The translations under genes and the position numbers were made by a program. This document shows, one piece after another, positions 60,935 through 64,000 of a DNA stretch of 64,000 bases (its first letter is position 1; each line of letters starts with the position of its first letter). Origin of the DNA: Cloeon dipterum (lineage: Eukaryota > Arthropoda > Insecta > Ephemeroptera > Baetidae); assembly GCF_949628265.1 (NCBI RefSeq), contig NC_088786.1:40321681-40385680 (forward strand). Reading direction: 5' to 3'. The notes under the pieces are model-generated. The model did no database searches and was not told the origin of the DNA. It was given only the letters and a program-made list of their open reading frames with translations.

Positions 60935-62044
60935 TCTCGTCGAAATTCAGTTTGAAAACTGAACTGAAAAATCGAGTTGAGCTCTCGCATCTGCTGCTGA
61001 ATTGATGGAATTGATGACTAGCTCGAATCGCTTCACTGATCTCATTTTCCTGTTCATAAACAGCGGAAAAAATTCACATACGCTCGCTAGGCATGCGAAA
61101 AACGTCTGCAGAATTTTTGCTCTATGCAACCTGCATGACTGCATGAATAATGTCGACTGCTTTTCAGTCTCATATCTGTTCATAAAATTTAGATCAGGGG
61201 CGTTAGTTGAGATATCATTCTGAAACTTTCATTAAACAACCTAGTTTTTCACCCTGAACAACGTTCCTTACGCTGAAAAGGTTGAAAGACAAACGTCAAG
61301 AACACATTTTGCAAAATTTTCAGAGAAATCGATATTTTAAAAAAAGTCGATTTCTCAGTGTCCTGTTTACTTCAACGCACTGTCGGAATCAAAATTGAAC
61401 CACCGAAGGTTGATTCCGACCCTCAGGTTCATACCCTGACATGGCCCTGAGGGTCAGATTGAGAAAAAATGCCCAAAATTGTCGAGTTTGGTGTGATTTG
61501 ACCAATCAGAGCCCAAATTTTGCTATCAATATTTTTCACAGCACAGTTTGGACCAAATGAAACACATTATAAGTTCTCTTTTTATACCAAACGATTTATT
61601 TATTTCTAATTTCCAATACAACTTGTCAAGAAGAAATTATTCAGCACAAAACCAAACAAACATGAAACCAACAAGTCTCTCTATTTTTTGTCCAATAGAC
61701 TCTCGCATAAAAAGATAAAAAGCCGCTTACTAAGTAAACTCTATTTCACAAAAAAACGATTTTCTTGTGGTTATTGTCCAATCGAGGATATCTTTTCGCC
61801 TACCCACACCGAGATTTTTTTTGAAACGCCAGAAAATTTTGTCCCTATAAAGCTGCAGATTTCACAAAACAATAAACGTTTAGAAAATTTCATACAATTT
61901 TTCAAACTGTTAATATCTTGTCTTGTGTTTTGTGCATAACAAGAAAAATTCCAACTTATGTATTTTCAATGTGAATAAATTTCCTTGCACAAATTAACAC
62001 TCTCAAATAATTGAAAGAGGTAAAGATAAATCATTCCCACAAAA
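60935..62044. other. L2-L3 spacer
   Basis: It holds the presumed L2 promoter and a diverged half-copy (about 61195-61540) of the long-TIR element nested in E, recognised by GTTGAGATATCA, AACAACCTAGTTTTTC and CCGACCCTCAGG segments. No exon found. Confidence 0.45.
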
Positions 62045-63697
62045 CTATGGTTCTTCACACAAAAAAATATAAAAGTATCCGGATACAGGGGTGTAGTTTT
62101 GGGGGTAGATGAATCGGTTGAAGAGCATTGTGCTGGAGTATTTATATCTTTGCAGCAGGAAGTTGTTTTTGTTCACTCCCAGCATCATTTCAGCGCAAGG
62201 GTACCGGAAGGCGGAAGGCCCAGTGTTGAAGAAAGAGTCGGGCAGAATTTGGCGGCTGCGACACCACATCTCGTGCGTCTGGTTGATCGAATCCGTGTCG
62301 CCGGTCGGCACGGTTAAACTCGTTGATCCTGTTTTCAAATCGTTTTAATTCCTCGAGACCGTCTTTGACGAAGTTTCTGAGCCCACAAATCGATTCCTGA
62401 GGGTCGAATTAGGTAAATTGGAAATTTGACCAAACAAAAAAGTCCAGCGCTGCGTGCAAACTTTTTTTTCCCACCAAAACAATATGAATGCCAGAACTAT
62501 ACGCATGCATCAGAGCTGGCTGGATGTAACAAGAAGTCATTCGTACAGGTGGTCTCTCTGCAAAAGTGCTCAAAACCAGCGCACCTCTCGCAAATACGTT
62601 CATATTGTTTTGGCGGGAAAAAAAGGTTCGCACGTCTCGCTGCACTTTTTCGAGGGAAAAAACTTGCACTTTACCTAATTCAACCCTCAGGAAGCGATTG
62701 GTGTGCTCAGAAACGTCGTCAAAGACGCTCTTTAAATGAAGAAATGGATTTTTTTACCGGTTATTTGACTGGTCAGTTTCATCTGCGCAATGCTCGAAGG
62801 CTCGTACAATTTGAACCCGCGCTCACAACATATTTTGTACACTTCAATTGGATTCTAGAATATAGAAATGCTGGAAGTTTGACAAATATGATAAAAGAAT
62901 AAACGTGTTTACAATCTTTCCACCCTTATCGACATTTCCGACGTAATACGTCCTGTTCAACATTGTTTTCAGGAATCCAAATTTGTCTTTTCAAAAATAT
63001 AAACGCAAGACTTTAATCAAGATTAATGAAAAATTACCAGATAATTGTGGAGAATCGTACAGCAAATCTCTGGCCGTTTGCTGTATCGAAAAAATTATTA
63101 TACATATTTGTACATAAATTTATAGATACATTTAATTCGCACGGAGTAGAATTTGACATCCAACAAAAGTTGCGCAACGGAACACACGGCGTCGGAGGCA
63201 AAAGCTGTATGGAATTATTTAAAGAATTTCTGAAAAACCAAAAATCTTAATATAGGATCTAACGAATGTTCCATTGTCAAAGTTTAATTTGATTATGTCG
63301 GAGACTATACTTGGCGCCTTTTCCTGGCCACATCTGTATGTCTCGTGGGCAGTCACGCACTCATCGTCATATTCTTTAAAATAAATACATAGGATTGATT
63401 TTTAAAAAGTATAAATGATTGTTACTTATATCTTTGCACTCGTCGTAAGCAACAAATCCTTGCTGCAGTTTTACAGGATCCTCTTGAGATACGAATTCTA
63501 TCTGGCGGAGCATTGCAATGCTAACCAATGCATTGTAGTCGAACTTTAATTATAAAAATGAAAGTGAGAATTAAAATTTAAACAGTGCTTCGGGGCAAAT
63601 CAGACTGAATTTATTAAGTTACTGAAAAATTCCCAGCCCTAGAAATGATTGAATACTTTACCAATCCGACTTCAACTCCAATGCATTTCAAAAAGCA
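62045..63697 (-). CDS. L3: lectin-family gene, C-terminal part; continues past the right edge
   Basis: Exons 63662-63697, 63426-63543, 63264-63373, 63130-63204, 63038-63080, 62913-62986, 62758-62854 and 62045-62328 correspond to exons 19-26 of L1 with the same phases, and end with FLCEEP and a stop at 62045. Earlier exons should lie beyond 64,000, because a palindromic element fills the rest of the window. The donor after 63264-63373 is GTTAGA, the same as in M and different from L1. Its exons are the closest match to those in M. Expected product: a secreted modular lectin-like protein. Confidence 0.7.
62355..62737. mobile_element. Palindromic element in the last intron of L3
   Basis: Full-length lectin-locus palindrome, same position and family as in L1, L2 and M. 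Confidence 0.8.
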
Positions 63698-63737
63698 CTG
63701 TAAATAAAAGATTATGCATAAAGGTCAAATAAAAAAA

Positions 63738-64000
63738 GGTTAAAGACCGTTTTTGACGAAGCTTTAGAGCACTACGATCGTTTCTTGAGGGTCGAATTAG
63801 GTAAAGTGGATCAATTTTTCCAACCGAAAAGTGCAGCGCGACGTGCGAACTTTTTCCCGCCAAAACAAAATGAATGCGAGAAGTGCGCATGCGTGAGAGC
63901 TGGATGGACGTGACATAATTCGTACAGGGGGTCTCTCTGCAAATGCTCAAACTAGCTCTCACGCGTGCACATTACTTGCATTTAGGTGCATATTGTTTTG
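63738..64000. mobile_element. Palindromic element cut by the window edge
   Basis: Left part of a lectin-locus palindrome, in the intron that also carries one in M (18991-19383). It ends at the window edge inside the second arm. Confidence 0.75.

Noticed and set aside
62099-62902. Plus-strand frames over the L3 3' end
   Set aside because: Reverse reading of the last L3 exon and of the palindromic element. The same shadows recur at L1 and L2.

Overview
This is eukaryotic nuclear DNA. It is AT-rich and has many short spliced exons with GT-AG introns and dense small transposons. One promoter carries a TATA box and a TCAGT initiator of arthropod type. Together with a cluster of secreted C-type lectin-like genes, this points to an arthropod, probably an insect. 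I could not fix the species. I see no rRNA, tRNA, CRISPR array or bacterial operon. All exon coordinates come from reading frame, splice consensus and comparison between paralogs in the window; nothing was checked against transcripts.

Layout, left to right. (1) 0-5 kb: two tandem minus-strand paralogs of a Gln/Asn/Pro-rich protein, separated by a 0.8 kb foldback element and a hAT-type element with a clean 8-bp target duplication. (2) 5.5-7.1 kb: a complete five-exon C2H2 zinc-finger gene (403 aa) with TATA and initiator. (3) 7.1-11 kb: no gene found, transposon debris. (4) 11-27 kb: a leucine-rich-repeat-like gene (LRR-B) whose second coding exon is split by about 14 kb of inserted DNA. The insertion is two copies of a 5,695-bp terminal-inverted-repeat element (called E here) flanking a 2,663-bp block (M) that holds exons of a lectin gene. 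E carries a degraded GPR89 (Golgi pH regulator) fragment. (5) 28.6-30.3 kb: intact paralog LRR-C. (6) 32.3-38.8 kb: TTC27, 16 coding exons, 858 aa, plus strand. (7) 39.1-41.6 kb: paralog LRR-A. (8) 42.6-50.4 kb: VPS35L, 19 coding exons, 984 aa, minus strand. (9) 51.2-64 kb: three minus-strand modular C-type lectin-like genes (L1 complete, L2 shorter, L3 running off the right edge) plus a broken remnant between L1 and L2.

TTC27 and VPS35L are single-copy housekeeping genes and anchor the window. Around them sit two locally expanded families (LRR-like and lectin-like) and several families of palindromic elements. The most unusual structure is the E-M-E array. Its outer flanks rejoin LRR-B in frame if a 2-bp target duplication is removed. 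Its centre carries thirteen lectin exons in their original order and phase, closest to L3 of the right-hand cluster. This could be a composite transposition, a recombination between E copies, or an assembly join. All three are testable.
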